This document shows positions 8,153 through 19,779 of a stretch of DNA of 64,000 bases, one piece after another; position 1 is the stretch's first letter, and each line of letters starts with the position of its first letter. The stretch spans positions 186,001-250,000 of the forward strand of contig NZ_CANMAU010000001.1 of NCBI RefSeq assembly GCF_947495925.1, in the 5' to 3' direction. The position numbers and the translations under genes are program-made. The notes under the pieces were generated by a model. It ran no database searches, was not told the DNA's origin, and saw only the letters and a program-made list of their open reading frames with translations. The DNA is from an uncultured Algibacter sp. GTDB taxonomy: Bacteria > Bacteroidota > Bacteroidia > Flavobacteriales > Flavobacteriaceae.

Positions 8153-9805
8153 TTAAAAAGTTTCTAACAGCAGTATATTATAAGGAGAATCTATCGTTGC
8201 TGTTCCTTTCTCAACAGTAGTATTTACATCTGAATATGCATCACGAATTTGATCACCATTTTTAAATACCTGAGACACATCTATTGTTTTTACACCCGCT
8301 GGTAAATTTAAACCCACAAGTACCTCATCCTTAAAATTATCCTTAGAATACCTCCGAACAAACACATAAGGGATGTTTGAAACCAATTTATGAGATCCAG
8401 CCCCTATTGCGGGATGACTCGCCCTAAACCTGCCTAGTTTCTGCCAATGTCTTAAGATACTTTGTGTTTTTTCTTCATTTTGAATGTCACTCCAGTTCAT
8501 AAAAGAACGCAATGTGGCATCACCTACTGTATTTTCAATAACCAAAGAACGAGCAGATTCATCGCCATAATATACTTGAGAAGTTCCTGGACATAGTAAC
8601 AATTTAGTTGCCGTCTCAAAAGACTTTTCTCTTTTAGCATCAAAAGGTTGCCCATCATCATGAGAACTTAAATAATTTAAAACACCGTATCCTTTTAAAT
8701 CTGAATTTAATATATATGAATATTTTGCAAATAACTCTTCGGTTTGTAATTGCGCCGCATTCCACTTCATTTCAAAATTGATAAGTCCATTAAAAGCGTT
8801 ATCAAAATAGTTGACTTTTTTATCTCCAAAATCAAATGCTTTAGAAGCAGAGATTCCGTAATTATAGACTTCACCTACTAAATAGAAATTGTTATCATCA
8901 AGAACTTTTTCGGGATTACTTTTTTTAAATTCAGTAAATGCAAAATCACATTCTTTTTTAAATTCTTGCCATACATTTTCTTCTACATGCTTAACCGTAT
9001 CCACTCGATAGCCGTCAATTCCAAATTCTGTTATATAATCAGTAAGCCATTTCATGATGTAAAAACGAGGTGCTCGCGGATGCCTTGTTCTCTTGAAAAA
9101 AGCATCTAGCTCTACTATTTCTTGTTTATATCTGCCCTCAGATTTCCACTTATTAATAAGTTGTTCAGGTAATTCTACCACATCATTACTTTCTGTTTTA
9201 ATATCTGGAAGGTTTTTTACCAAGGTACAGGTAATAGTATTTTCATAAGTTTTATAATCGCATTGGGGCGTTGTGCGAACCCATTCATTTGGCCATGCAG
9301 TATCTTTGGGCGTCACTGGGCCTGTATGGTTTATTACTGCATCTAACAAGATTCTAATTCCATGTTTGTGGGCAATTTCAACTAACTCAGCCAAATCCTC
9401 TTTTGTTCCAAAATTTGGATCTATCGCAGTCCAATCTCTTGTCCAATACCCGTGAAATCCATATGTTAAACCCGTTCCCTCGTCTGTACCGCCATGATTT
9501 TGCTCTACAATTGGTGTCATCCAAATGGCATTGATTCCTAAATATGTAAAGTAACCTTCTTTTATTTTCTGAGCAACACCCTTAATATCACCTCCTTTAA
9601 ACCCCCGAAGCTTTCCTGTTTTATTATTTCTTTCGAAATTAACATCATTGGAAGCATCTCCATTATTAAACCTATCTGTTAACAAGAAATAAATGTTCGC
9701 ACCTTCCCAAACAAAAGGCACCTTGGACTTTTCTATTGAATTTTCTTTTTTATTCTCACAGTTAAAAAAAACCATGCATATTAATAGAACCAATACGTAC
9801 TTCAT
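8153..9805 (-). CDS. GH13 alpha-amylase lipoprotein
   Basis: A 550-residue GH13 enzyme. A short signal peptide ends in a lipobox with Cys16 (VFFNC), so it is a lipoprotein facing the periplasm or surface. The (beta/alpha)8 barrel carries the four GH13 motifs: DAVINH (~155-160), GYRVDT with nucleophile Asp269, VGEVYN with acid/base Glu312, and SSHDD with His382/Asp383. GFHGYWTRDW and the FNNGDASND calcium-type loop point to an endo-acting alpha-1,4-glucanase. It is the last gene of the minus arm of the starch locus, 3 bases downstream of another GH13 gene. Exact specificity is not readable from sequence. Confidence 0.92.
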   Translation of the reverse strand: MKYVLVLLICMVFFNCENKKENSIEKSKVPFVWEGANIYFLLTDRFNNGDASNDVNFERNNKTGKLRGFKGGDIKGVAQKIKEGYFTYLGINAIWMTPIVEQNHGGTDEGTGLTYGFHGYWTRDWTAIDPNFGTKEDLAELVEIAHKHGIRILLDAVINHTGPVTPKDTAWPNEWVRTTPQCDYKTYENTITCTLVKNLPDIKTESNDVVELPEQLINKWKSEGRYKQEIVELDAFFKRTRHPRAPRFYIMKWLTDYITEFGIDGYRVDTVKHVEENVWQEFKKECDFAFTEFKKSNPEKVLDDNNFYLVGEVYNYGISASKAFDFGDKKVNYFDNAFNGLINFEMKWNAAQLQTEELFAKYSYILNSDLKGYGVLNYLSSHDDGQPFDAKREKSFETATKLLLCPGTSQVYYGDESARSLVIENTVGDATLRSFMNWSDIQNEEKTQSILRHWQKLGRFRASHPAIGAGSHKLVSNIPYVFVRRYSKDNFKDEVLVGLNLPAGVKTIDVSQVFKNGDQIRDAYSDVNTTVEKGTATIDSPYNILLLETF

Positions 9806-9808
9806 GAC

Positions 9809-11686
9809 TTATTGAATTTTTAAGATAAAAGACTCTAGTACTCCTAATTTTAATCTGATCGTTCCGGTTCCTTTTTCAATTTGCAAATTGCCGTTAAAAT
9901 CATGATATAATTGGTCTACAACTTTAAATGATTTATTTCCTAACGCCCATTTTCTAATGACGTTCTCGGGGATTTTTAACTCAAGCTCATATCCTTTTTC
10001 ATCATCAAAATTTGAAACGATTATGAGGCGTTCTTTATCACTCCAGCGAACAAACGACAATACTTTATCGTTATAATTTTCAGTATGCTCTCGATTGTAT
10101 TCATGAATATCTTGATAGTCTCCGACTAAAGCAGAACTATTTAAAGAGAAATTTAATAATCGCTTATAAAAATCTCTCAAAGCTTTCTCGCTGTCTGTTA
10201 ACTGACCGCCATCAAATTGTTTGTTATTTACCCAACGTTGATAAGCAGGGATACCTACATAATCAAAAATAGATGTTCTGGTTGGCGCACCAAATCCAGC
10301 ATCTTCAGAACCATCTTCACCAACTTCCTGTCCAAAATACACCATAGTTGGAGATGTTGAAGAAGTTGCAGAAACCACCATAGCAGGTTTTCCTTTGTCC
10401 GCATTTCCAGCAAAACCTGGGCTCGCCAAACGTTGCTCATCATGGTTTTCTAAAAAATGTAGCATGTGATGCTCGATATCCTTTAAATCGTCAAGAATTG
10501 GCGGGATATTGTCAGTTTTACCTTTGCCTTGCATTACACTTTTAATGGTATCGTATAGCTGCACCTTATCATACAGATAATCCATTTTTCCTTTTCTGAT
10601 ATAATCTCGGTAGAGTGATGGATTGTAAACTTCAGCTAATAAAAAAGCTTCAGGATTCTGCATTTTAATAGATGAGTTCATAAAACTCCAAAACTCAACA
10701 GGTACCATTTCTGCCATATCGTAACGAAAACCATCAATACCCATATCCAACCAATACAAGGCAATATCTCTAAATTTAATCCAAGAATTAGGAACCTTTT
10801 TGTCCTTCCAAAATTTAAAGTGGTTCTTGTAATTTTCATTTTGAAATCTTTCCGGAAGTTCATCAAAACCCTTTTTCCCATCAGGAGACACCCCATAATT
10901 CACTTTTACAGTTTCGTACCAATCATTCATATCAGGTTGAGACAACCTAGAACCATTCCCCGTCCATTTTGCTGGTTGTTCAGGAAAAACGTCATCTTGA
11001 AGAATAGCCTGTTCTCCTCCTAGAGGTAAATAGCCGTCTTTCCAAACTGGAACTTTAAAAGCCTCCTCTGGGTTGTAATAAAAGTTATTATTTACATGAT
11101 ATGCGAGAGAAACATCATCCTCTTCACCAAAATCTTTCACCCCTTTTGGCTTAGAAATACTTTTATAATTCCTAGCCACATGATTTGGCACAATATCGAT
11201 AATCACTTTTAACCCAATTCTATGCGTTCGTTTTATAAGTGCTTGAAATTCTACTAACCTGTTATCGACATTCACCGCCAAATCCGGGTTCACATTGTAA
11301 TAATCTTTAACAGCATATGGAGAACCGGCACGCCCCTTCACTACATCTGGGTCATCATTTGAAATACCATATTTAGTATAATCATTTATAACAGCATGAT
11401 GAAGAATACCTGTATACCAAATATGACTAACTCCCAAGTCTTTTATTTCTTTTAAAGCTGTCTCGGTAAAATCATTGAATTTCCCAACACCATTTTCCTC
11501 AATGGTTCCCCAAGCTTTATTTATTGTATTTGTATTTCCAAACAATCGCGTAAATACCTGATAAACTACCATTTTCTTCTTAGTTGTTTTAACGCCTTCT
11601 GAAGTTCTTACAACCACCTTTTTTTCTTCTTCACAACTAAGACCAACGACCATTAATACAATAAAAATGTGTTTTATTAATTTCAT
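9809..11686 (-). CDS. GH13 alpha-amylase-family lipoprotein
   Basis: A 625-residue GH13 enzyme with a lipobox ending in Cys18 (VVGLSC). The catalytic motifs are DIVPNH (~164-169), GFRYDMAEM with nucleophile Asp323, LAEVYN with acid/base Glu352, and FLENHDEQR with His415/Asp416. A large insertion (~175-300) between motifs I and II and the YVAIGISNDDPDVVKGRAGSPY-like substrate loop distinguish it from the neighbouring GH13 genes. It likely cleaves imported malto-oligosaccharides. It lies 3 bases from the next amylase and 3 bases after the esterase gene, so it belongs to one operon. Confidence 0.92.
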   Translation of the reverse strand: MKLIKHIFIVLMVVGLSCEEEKKVVVRTSEGVKTTKKKMVVYQVFTRLFGNTNTINKAWGTIEENGVGKFNDFTETALKEIKDLGVSHIWYTGILHHAVINDYTKYGISNDDPDVVKGRAGSPYAVKDYYNVNPDLAVNVDNRLVEFQALIKRTHRIGLKVIIDIVPNHVARNYKSISKPKGVKDFGEEDDVSLAYHVNNNFYYNPEEAFKVPVWKDGYLPLGGEQAILQDDVFPEQPAKWTGNGSRLSQPDMNDWYETVKVNYGVSPDGKKGFDELPERFQNENYKNHFKFWKDKKVPNSWIKFRDIALYWLDMGIDGFRYDMAEMVPVEFWSFMNSSIKMQNPEAFLLAEVYNPSLYRDYIRKGKMDYLYDKVQLYDTIKSVMQGKGKTDNIPPILDDLKDIEHHMLHFLENHDEQRLASPGFAGNADKGKPAMVVSATSSTSPTMVYFGQEVGEDGSEDAGFGAPTRTSIFDYVGIPAYQRWVNNKQFDGGQLTDSEKALRDFYKRLLNFSLNSSALVGDYQDIHEYNREHTENYNDKVLSFVRWSDKERLIIVSNFDDEKGYELELKIPENVIRKWALGNKSFKVVDQLYHDFNGNLQIEKGTGTIRLKLGVLESFILKIQ

Positions 11687-11689
11687 TTA

Positions 11690-12661
11690 TTATTCTTTCA
11701 ATAAGAAAACTAAAGGAATACCTAACCGCTTATTCCAAGCATTTTCAGAATGATTAGTTCCTTCAAATTTCAAGTTTTTAAAACGATCCTCATGATAACC
11801 TTTTGAAATCATAATTTCGTCAACTTTTGGTGCATATTGTGGGTAATAAGCATCAAGAGTTTCTGTACCATAGTCAAAATAGATTTTATGGGTTTTACTC
11901 TGTGGCAGGTTAGTCTCCATATATTTAAAAATAGCCCATGGAAGCGGGTTATCTTCAACCGGGCCAGCTCCAGGCCAGTGCGTTGAAATACATGCTGCAC
12001 CACTAAACACTTCCGGGTATTCACAAATGGCATACATACTCATTAAGCCTCCCATACTTGACCCCATAACAAAGGTGTTTTTTTTATTTTTATAAACCGA
12101 AAATTCGGTATCTACTATAGGTTTTAATTCTTCAACTAAGAATTTTAAATAATTATCACCATTAAGTTTATTCCCTTCTTTAATATGATTCTTTTGTTGA
12201 TTAATTTTGGTTTTTTCTGCTTCAGACAGACAATTGAAAGCTTTTTGTGGAAATAAATCTTGCCATCTTTCCGCCTTTATATTATGAATAGCCACAACAA
12301 TAAAATCAACTGTTTCACCTTTATGCATCAATTTTGAAGACCATTCATCGACCTTCCATTCTTGCTTATTCCAAGTGGATGTAGAGTCAAATAACATTTG
12401 ACCGTCATGCATGTACAAAACTGCATACTTTTTCTCATTTGAATAATTTTCTGGTAACCAAACATCAACAGGTCTGGACGTAACATATTTCGACGGCAAA
12501 CTATCAAATCGCATTAATTTACCATTAGACAACCGTGCTTCTGGATAATTTTTAAAAAGCTTTTTATCTTCTACCTTTATCTCTTGAGAAATTGTTTTAT
12601 GCGATTCATTTTTGCAAGCAATGAACACCATAAAAACACAAATTAACAGCAACTGTTTCAT
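11690..12661 (-). CDS. Esterase-family (CE1-like) lipoprotein
   Basis: A 323-residue alpha/beta hydrolase of the esterase D/enterochelin-esterase type. The lipobox ends at Cys16 (VFIAC). Visible are the strand AVLYMHDGQMLFD, the nucleophile elbow GSSMGG and a C-terminal histidine in EGTNHSENAW; an acidic residue such as the Asp in YFDYGTETLDAYY could complete the triad. CE1-type proteins release acyl groups from polysaccharides or other esters. Its place between amylase genes suggests it removes ester decorations from alpha-glucans or acts on a related substrate; this is inference. Spacing to neighbours is 2-3 bases. Confidence 0.8.
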   Translation of the reverse strand: MKQLLLICVFMVFIACKNESHKTISQEIKVEDKKLFKNYPEARLSNGKLMRFDSLPSKYVTSRPVDVWLPENYSNEKKYAVLYMHDGQMLFDSTSTWNKQEWKVDEWSSKLMHKGETVDFIVVAIHNIKAERWQDLFPQKAFNCLSEAEKTKINQQKNHIKEGNKLNGDNYLKFLVEELKPIVDTEFSVYKNKKNTFVMGSSMGGLMSMYAICEYPEVFSGAACISTHWPGAGPVEDNPLPWAIFKYMETNLPQSKTHKIYFDYGTETLDAYYPQYAPKVDEIMISKGYHEDRFKNLKFEGTNHSENAWNKRLGIPLVFLLKE

Positions 12662-12663
12662 AC

Positions 12664-14640
12664 TTATATTTTAGTAGTTAAAATTGTGCTTCCTTTTTCT
12701 TTAAGAGTGATATTATCTCCCCAAAAAAATTGATAATCCGTAATAATGTTTTTAATCGCTTTTCCTTTTAAACCCATTTCTTCAAACCTGTTTAAATCTA
12801 TTTCGATCGGCTCTTCATTTTTATTAATTATATGAACCACAGTTTCGTCTTCAGAAACTCTAAACAGAACATAAACACCATTTATAGGAGCAAAATGAAT
12901 CGTTTTCCCGTTATGAATAGCCTTACTTTGCTTTCTGTAATTCAGTACCTTTTTAAGGTATAACTGCATGTCTTTTTGATTATCCTGTAATCCTTCACCT
13001 GTAAACGCATTAATAGCATCGCCTTCCCAACCTCCAGGAAAATCTGTACGAATTAGTCCATGGTCTCCAGGTTTATCAAAGTCGTGCATTAAAATTTCTG
13101 TTCCATAATAAATTTGTGGAATTCTAGGTAAAGTCAATATATAACCCAAAGCCATTTTTGTATTTACCACATCTCCTTTTAGTTGTGTAAAAATCCGACT
13201 CATATCATGATTATCAGGAAAAACCATGATATCTTTTGGTTTTACATAAGTGAAATCGTTTGCCAAAGCTCTATAAATTTCAATTAAGCCGGTACCCCAA
13301 GTTTCATCTTCATTAAGTCCGCTTACTATTTTTTCTTGGATCGCAAAATCCATCGGAGATTTCAAGTTTGAATTATAACCATCTTTATTAGGGTTTCCTT
13401 GTTGCCAATAGGCAATTAATAGGGGGTTACTTGTCCATTCTTCTCCAACAATACTAAAATTCGGATATTCATTCATAATTTCACCAGCCCAACGACTCAT
13501 AAAATCTTTATCTGGGTATGGATAAGTATCCTGACGAATACCTCCCAGATCGGCAGTTTCAATCCACCAAATACTATTTTGAATGGTGTATTTAGCCATA
13601 AACGGATTTCGTTGATTTAAATCTGGCATTGCCGAAACAAACCAGCCTTCACTCATATTCTTTTTATCAATTTCAGAGGCATATATATCTTGATTTGTGG
13701 TACGTCTGTGATTTGTAGTGATACTTTTGCTTCCATCCCAATTATCAATATTATCTTCATAATGTGCCTGATGATTTATCCAGTCTTTAAAAGGCAAATC
13801 CTTTATCCACCAATGCTCAACTCCACAGTGGTTTGCGACTTGATCCATAATAAGCTTCATGCCTTTTTTAGACATTTTAAAAGATAAACTTTTGTAATCC
13901 TCTATGGTTCCAAAACGCGGGTCAATTTCATAAAAGTCGGTCATAGCATACCCATGATATGATCCTTGAGGCATATCATTGGTAAGCAGCGGACAAGGCC
14001 ATATTGCTGTAAACCCTAAATCTTCAATATAATTTAAATGATTAATGATTCCTTCAATATCCCCTCCATGACGGGCATAGTTATCAGACCTATCAATGGT
14101 TTTCTCATTAAGAGTTTCAACAACATCGTTTCCAGGATTACCATTTGCGAATCTATCAGGAGTTATTAAATAAATAGCATCACTGCTATCAAAACCAATG
14201 TAATCTTCGGCTGGCTTTACTCGTGATTTCAATTCATAAGTTTGGACTAAGTTGTCCTCTGCTTCCTTTTTAAAAATGATATTAAATTTTCCTGCTTTCG
14301 TAGTTCCTTCTATTTTTAAATCTATAAATAAGTAATTTGGACTATCTGCTTTATTTACCTTTACTATGGATACTCCAGCATAGGAAATTTCAGGAGTTCT
14401 TTCAGAAATTTTGGGATGATGCACTAAAAGCTGAAGTGTTTGGTTTTTAAAACCTACCCACCAATTTAGAGGTTCAACACGGTTAATATCGTTTTCCTCT
14501 ACTATAGCTGATGCACTTTCAGATTCAGCCTGATTCATATCACTTTGTTTTTTACAAGATAAATTTAAAGCAAATACGAAAATTATCCCAACCAAAATAG
14601 ATTGCTTTACTTCTTTTTGATTTCCTAAACAAACTCTCAT
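12664..14640 (-). CDS. SusA-like GH13 neopullulanase/cyclomaltodextrinase lipoprotein
   Basis: A 658-residue GH13 protein. It has a signal peptide with lipobox Cys29 (LNLSC), then a Cyc-maltodext N-terminal beta domain starting RVEPLNWWVGFKNQTLQLLV (~54-140), the catalytic barrel (~150-560) and a C-terminal beta domain. Motifs are MDQVANHCG, GGIRQDTYPYPD with nucleophile Asp371, VGEEW with acid/base Glu400 and FPDNHDMSR with His478/Asp479. This architecture is that of Bacteroides SusA and neopullulanases, which cut maltodextrins, cyclodextrins and pullulan. It probably acts in the periplasm on oligosaccharides delivered by SusCD. It follows GH97 by 10 bases. Confidence 0.92.
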   Translation of the reverse strand: MRVCLGNQKEVKQSILVGIIFVFALNLSCKKQSDMNQAESESASAIVEENDINRVEPLNWWVGFKNQTLQLLVHHPKISERTPEISYAGVSIVKVNKADSPNYLFIDLKIEGTTKAGKFNIIFKKEAEDNLVQTYELKSRVKPAEDYIGFDSSDAIYLITPDRFANGNPGNDVVETLNEKTIDRSDNYARHGGDIEGIINHLNYIEDLGFTAIWPCPLLTNDMPQGSYHGYAMTDFYEIDPRFGTIEDYKSLSFKMSKKGMKLIMDQVANHCGVEHWWIKDLPFKDWINHQAHYEDNIDNWDGSKSITTNHRRTTNQDIYASEIDKKNMSEGWFVSAMPDLNQRNPFMAKYTIQNSIWWIETADLGGIRQDTYPYPDKDFMSRWAGEIMNEYPNFSIVGEEWTSNPLLIAYWQQGNPNKDGYNSNLKSPMDFAIQEKIVSGLNEDETWGTGLIEIYRALANDFTYVKPKDIMVFPDNHDMSRIFTQLKGDVVNTKMALGYILTLPRIPQIYYGTEILMHDFDKPGDHGLIRTDFPGGWEGDAINAFTGEGLQDNQKDMQLYLKKVLNYRKQSKAIHNGKTIHFAPINGVYVLFRVSEDETVVHIINKNEEPIEIDLNRFEEMGLKGKAIKNIITDYQFFWGDNITLKEKGSTILTTKI

Positions 14641-14650
14641 AGCAATTGTT

Positions 14651-16795
<2,145 letters not shown>

Positions 16796-19105
16796 TTAAA
16801 TCACCGCTTTGAGTTCCTTATTTTTAAGCATTAATGCTTTATTATTTACAAGAATTTCAAAATCATTACCGCTTATCATTTCAAAAATCACCTCCTCTTG
16901 CGTGATGCTAATCTTTAAAATATGATTTCTAAAGTTCACCTTAAATGAAAAGCCATTCCATTGTTTAGGAATTTTTGGTGTAAAAGAGAGTTTATTATCT
17001 GTAACACGCATACCTCCAAAACCTTCAACAATACTCATCCAAGTTCCTGCCATCGAAGTAATATGTAAACCTTCATGTACTTCATGATTATAATCATCTA
17101 GGTCTAGCCTTGAAGTACGCAAATAGAACGTATAAGCTTGCTCCATTCTATTTAATTTTGCTGCCTGAATACTATGAACACAAGGCGACAAAGAGCTTTC
17201 ATGCACTGTAAAAGGCTCATAAAAATCAAAATGACGTTCTAATTCTTCGTTTGAAAATTGGTCCTCAAAAAGATAAAACCCTTGAAGAATATCAGCTTGT
17301 TTAATATAGGGAGAACGCAAAATTCTATCCCAACTCCATTTTTGATTTATTGGTCTTTCTGATTTTAATAAATTTTCAACCGAAATTAATTCTTTATCTA
17401 AAAAGCCATCTTGTTGTAAATACACCTGATTCTTTTCGGAATAAGGGAAATACATATTATCAGCAACGGCTTTCCAAAGCGCTAGTTCTTTTTTAGAAAG
17501 CTTCACTTTTTTAGCTATTCTAGAAAAATCTGAAGCAAAATCAGACTCCACTTTTTCGATTTGCTCCAACGTATAATTGATACACCATTTAGCCAAATAG
17601 TTCGTATACCAATTGTTATTAACGTTGTTCTCATATTCATTAGGACCAGTTACACCAAGGATAACATATTGGTTTTTATCAGATGAAAACGTGGCACGCT
17701 CTTGCCAAAAACGGGCAATTCCAATTAAAACTTCTAGTCCCTTTTCTGGGACATAACTATAATCTCCGGTATATCTACAATAGTTATAAATAGCAAAAGC
17801 GACAGCTCCATTTCTATGAATTTCTTCAAAAGTAATTTCCCATTCGTTATGGCATTCTTCACCATTCATGGTCACCATAGGGAATAAAGCTGCTCCATTT
17901 TTAAAGCCCAATTTTTGAGCATTTTCAATAGCTTTATCTAAATGATTATAACGGTATTCTAAAAGTGTTCTTGCTACTTTCTGGTCTTTTGTTGCCATGT
18001 AAAACGGTATGCAATAAGCTTCTGTATCCCAGTAAGTGCTTCCTCCATATTTTTCACCTGTAAAACCTTTTGGCCCAATATTTAGTCTAGAATCTTTACC
18101 TAAATAAGTTTGGTTTAATTGAAAAATATTAAAACGAATACCTTGTTGCGCTTTTACATCTCCATCAATGGTAATATCAGCCATATCCCAAATTTTAGCC
18201 CACGCTTGTTTTTGGTCATTAAGCAACAAATTGAAGCCTTTTTTGAGTGCCGTCTTTAGCACTTTTTTTGATGCTGCTACTAATTGTTTTTTATCATGAT
18301 TAGTATCTACAACATAGCCTCCATACTTTTCTATAGTATAGCTTTCGCCTTTCTTTACAGGATGCGCATAACTAAAAGAAGCATAGGTGGCATCGGCTTT
18401 TATATGAGGTTCGATTAATACTGTTTTGCCATTTATAAAAACTTTAGATTCCATAAATGTACAGATATGAAAATCTGTTTTCATAGTCTTAGCTTCAATA
18501 AAAGCCTGATGATTTTTGTGTCTTACATTTAAAGTATCCCAAAATTTATCATCCCAATTAGTATCTTCATTGGTAATTCCAGAATCCAAATAAGGTTGAA
18601 AAATAATTTCAGCATCATTATTCAGTGGTACGACCTTGTATTGAATAGCACCTAATTCATCTAAATCTAAGCTTAAAAAACGCTTTGCAGAAACCTCAAC
18701 TTGAATACCATTTTGGAGCGTTGCTTTAAAATATCTAGACAACCAACCCTCCTGCATGTTAAGCTCTCGTTTAAAACCGTCTACGGATTTACAAGTACAT
18801 AAATCTAATGATTCACCATTTACTAAAACGTTAATTCCTATCCAATTTGGTGCGTTCAATACTTTGGCAAAGTATTCCGGATAGCCGTTTTTCCACCAAC
18901 CCACTCTAGTTTTATCAGGATAGTAAACCCCTGCAATATAACTTCCTTGAAACGTATCTCCTGAATACTGTTCTTCAAAATTGGCACGTTGCCCCATGGC
19001 TCCGTTTCCTAAGCTAAATAAGCTTTCGGAAGACTTTACTTGTTTTGCATCAAAACCTTCCTCTATGATAGACCAATTATTTGGTTTTATATAATCTTGA
19101 TTCAT
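16796..19105 (-). CDS. GH65 family maltose-type phosphorylase
   Basis: A 769-residue GH65 protein without a signal peptide, hence cytoplasmic. It has the N-terminal beta-sandwich (SLGNGAMGQRANFEE), the (alpha/alpha)6 barrel with KYGGSTYWDTEAYC and the region GVTGPNEYENNVNNNWYTN containing the general-acid Glu, and a C-terminal HEGLHITSMAGTW segment. GH65 members of this kind split maltose with phosphate to glucose and beta-glucose 1-phosphate. The gene directly upstream, overlapping by 29 bases, encodes beta-phosphoglucomutase, the enzyme needed to use that product. This supports phosphorylase over hydrolase activity. Trehalose or kojibiose as substrate cannot be excluded. Confidence 0.88.
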   Translation of the reverse strand: MNQDYIKPNNWSIIEEGFDAKQVKSSESLFSLGNGAMGQRANFEEQYSGDTFQGSYIAGVYYPDKTRVGWWKNGYPEYFAKVLNAPNWIGINVLVNGESLDLCTCKSVDGFKRELNMQEGWLSRYFKATLQNGIQVEVSAKRFLSLDLDELGAIQYKVVPLNNDAEIIFQPYLDSGITNEDTNWDDKFWDTLNVRHKNHQAFIEAKTMKTDFHICTFMESKVFINGKTVLIEPHIKADATYASFSYAHPVKKGESYTIEKYGGYVVDTNHDKKQLVAASKKVLKTALKKGFNLLLNDQKQAWAKIWDMADITIDGDVKAQQGIRFNIFQLNQTYLGKDSRLNIGPKGFTGEKYGGSTYWDTEAYCIPFYMATKDQKVARTLLEYRYNHLDKAIENAQKLGFKNGAALFPMVTMNGEECHNEWEITFEEIHRNGAVAFAIYNYCRYTGDYSYVPEKGLEVLIGIARFWQERATFSSDKNQYVILGVTGPNEYENNVNNNWYTNYLAKWCINYTLEQIEKVESDFASDFSRIAKKVKLSKKELALWKAVADNMYFPYSEKNQVYLQQDGFLDKELISVENLLKSERPINQKWSWDRILRSPYIKQADILQGFYLFEDQFSNEELERHFDFYEPFTVHESSLSPCVHSIQAAKLNRMEQAYTFYLRTSRLDLDDYNHEVHEGLHITSMAGTWMSIVEGFGGMRVTDNKLSFTPKIPKQWNGFSFKVNFRNHILKISITQEEVIFEMISGNDFEILVNNKALMLKNKELKAVI

Positions 19106-19775
19106 TATTCTTCAATATTTTTTCTGAAATAACTTTTGTAAAGAAATCTTCTGGTATTTCAGTTAAATTGTTAAAATTAAAATCGGCTTCATGAAGTGTT
19201 TTCGCATCTCCAATCCCGATTGAAATCATATTTGCGATATTTGCGGCTTCTACGCCAGCAATAGCATCTTCAAAAACAATACAATTTTCTGGTTTTAAAT
19301 GGAGTTTTTCTGCACCAATTAAAAACACTTCAGGGTCTGGTTTGGCTTTAGAAACGCTATTTCCATCCACAATACCTGCAAATCTTTCAAATAGATTGAC
19401 TTGTTCTAAAATTAATGGTGCATTCTTACTTGCTGAACCTAACACATAGGCTATCCCTAAATCGTCCAAAACATTTAGAAGCTTGCTTGCTCCTGGCAAA
19501 ATTTCCTCAGGACCCATTTTTGTTATATAACCTAAGTAATCTTTATTTTTACTGATTAAAAGGTCTTCCTTTTTTTCTTCCGAAAGTTTTACATTTCCAA
19601 TATCAAGCAGAATTTCTAAAGACCGCACGCGACTTACGCCTTTAAGTAATTCGTTATGCGTTTCGGTAAACTCGAAACCTAAATTATCAGCAAGGTTTTT
19701 CCATGCCAAAAAATGATACTTTGCGGTGTCTACTATAACCCCGTCTAAATCGAATATAACTCCTATATTATTCAT
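19077..19775 (-). CDS. pgmB: Beta-phosphoglucomutase
   Basis: A 232-residue HAD-superfamily enzyme. The nucleophile motif is FDLDGVIVDTAKYH near the N-terminus, followed by the helical cap (KGVSRVRSLEILL), the Ser of LGSASKNAP, Lys in GNSVSKAKPDPEVF and the Asp pair in VFEDAIAGVEA. It interconverts beta-glucose 1-phosphate and glucose 6-phosphate, channelling the product of GH65 phosphorolysis into glycolysis. It overlaps the GH65 gene by 29 bases and lies 4 bases after the transporter gene. Length and motifs are standard. Confidence 0.93.
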   Translation of the reverse strand: MNNIGVIFDLDGVIVDTAKYHFLAWKNLADNLGFEFTETHNELLKGVSRVRSLEILLDIGNVKLSEEKKEDLLISKNKDYLGYITKMGPEEILPGASKLLNVLDDLGIAYVLGSASKNAPLILEQVNLFERFAGIVDGNSVSKAKPDPEVFLIGAEKLHLKPENCIVFEDAIAGVEAANIANMISIGIGDAKTLHEADFNFNNLTEIPEDFFTKVISEKILKNNESRLYKTK

Positions 19776-19779
19776 TAAA

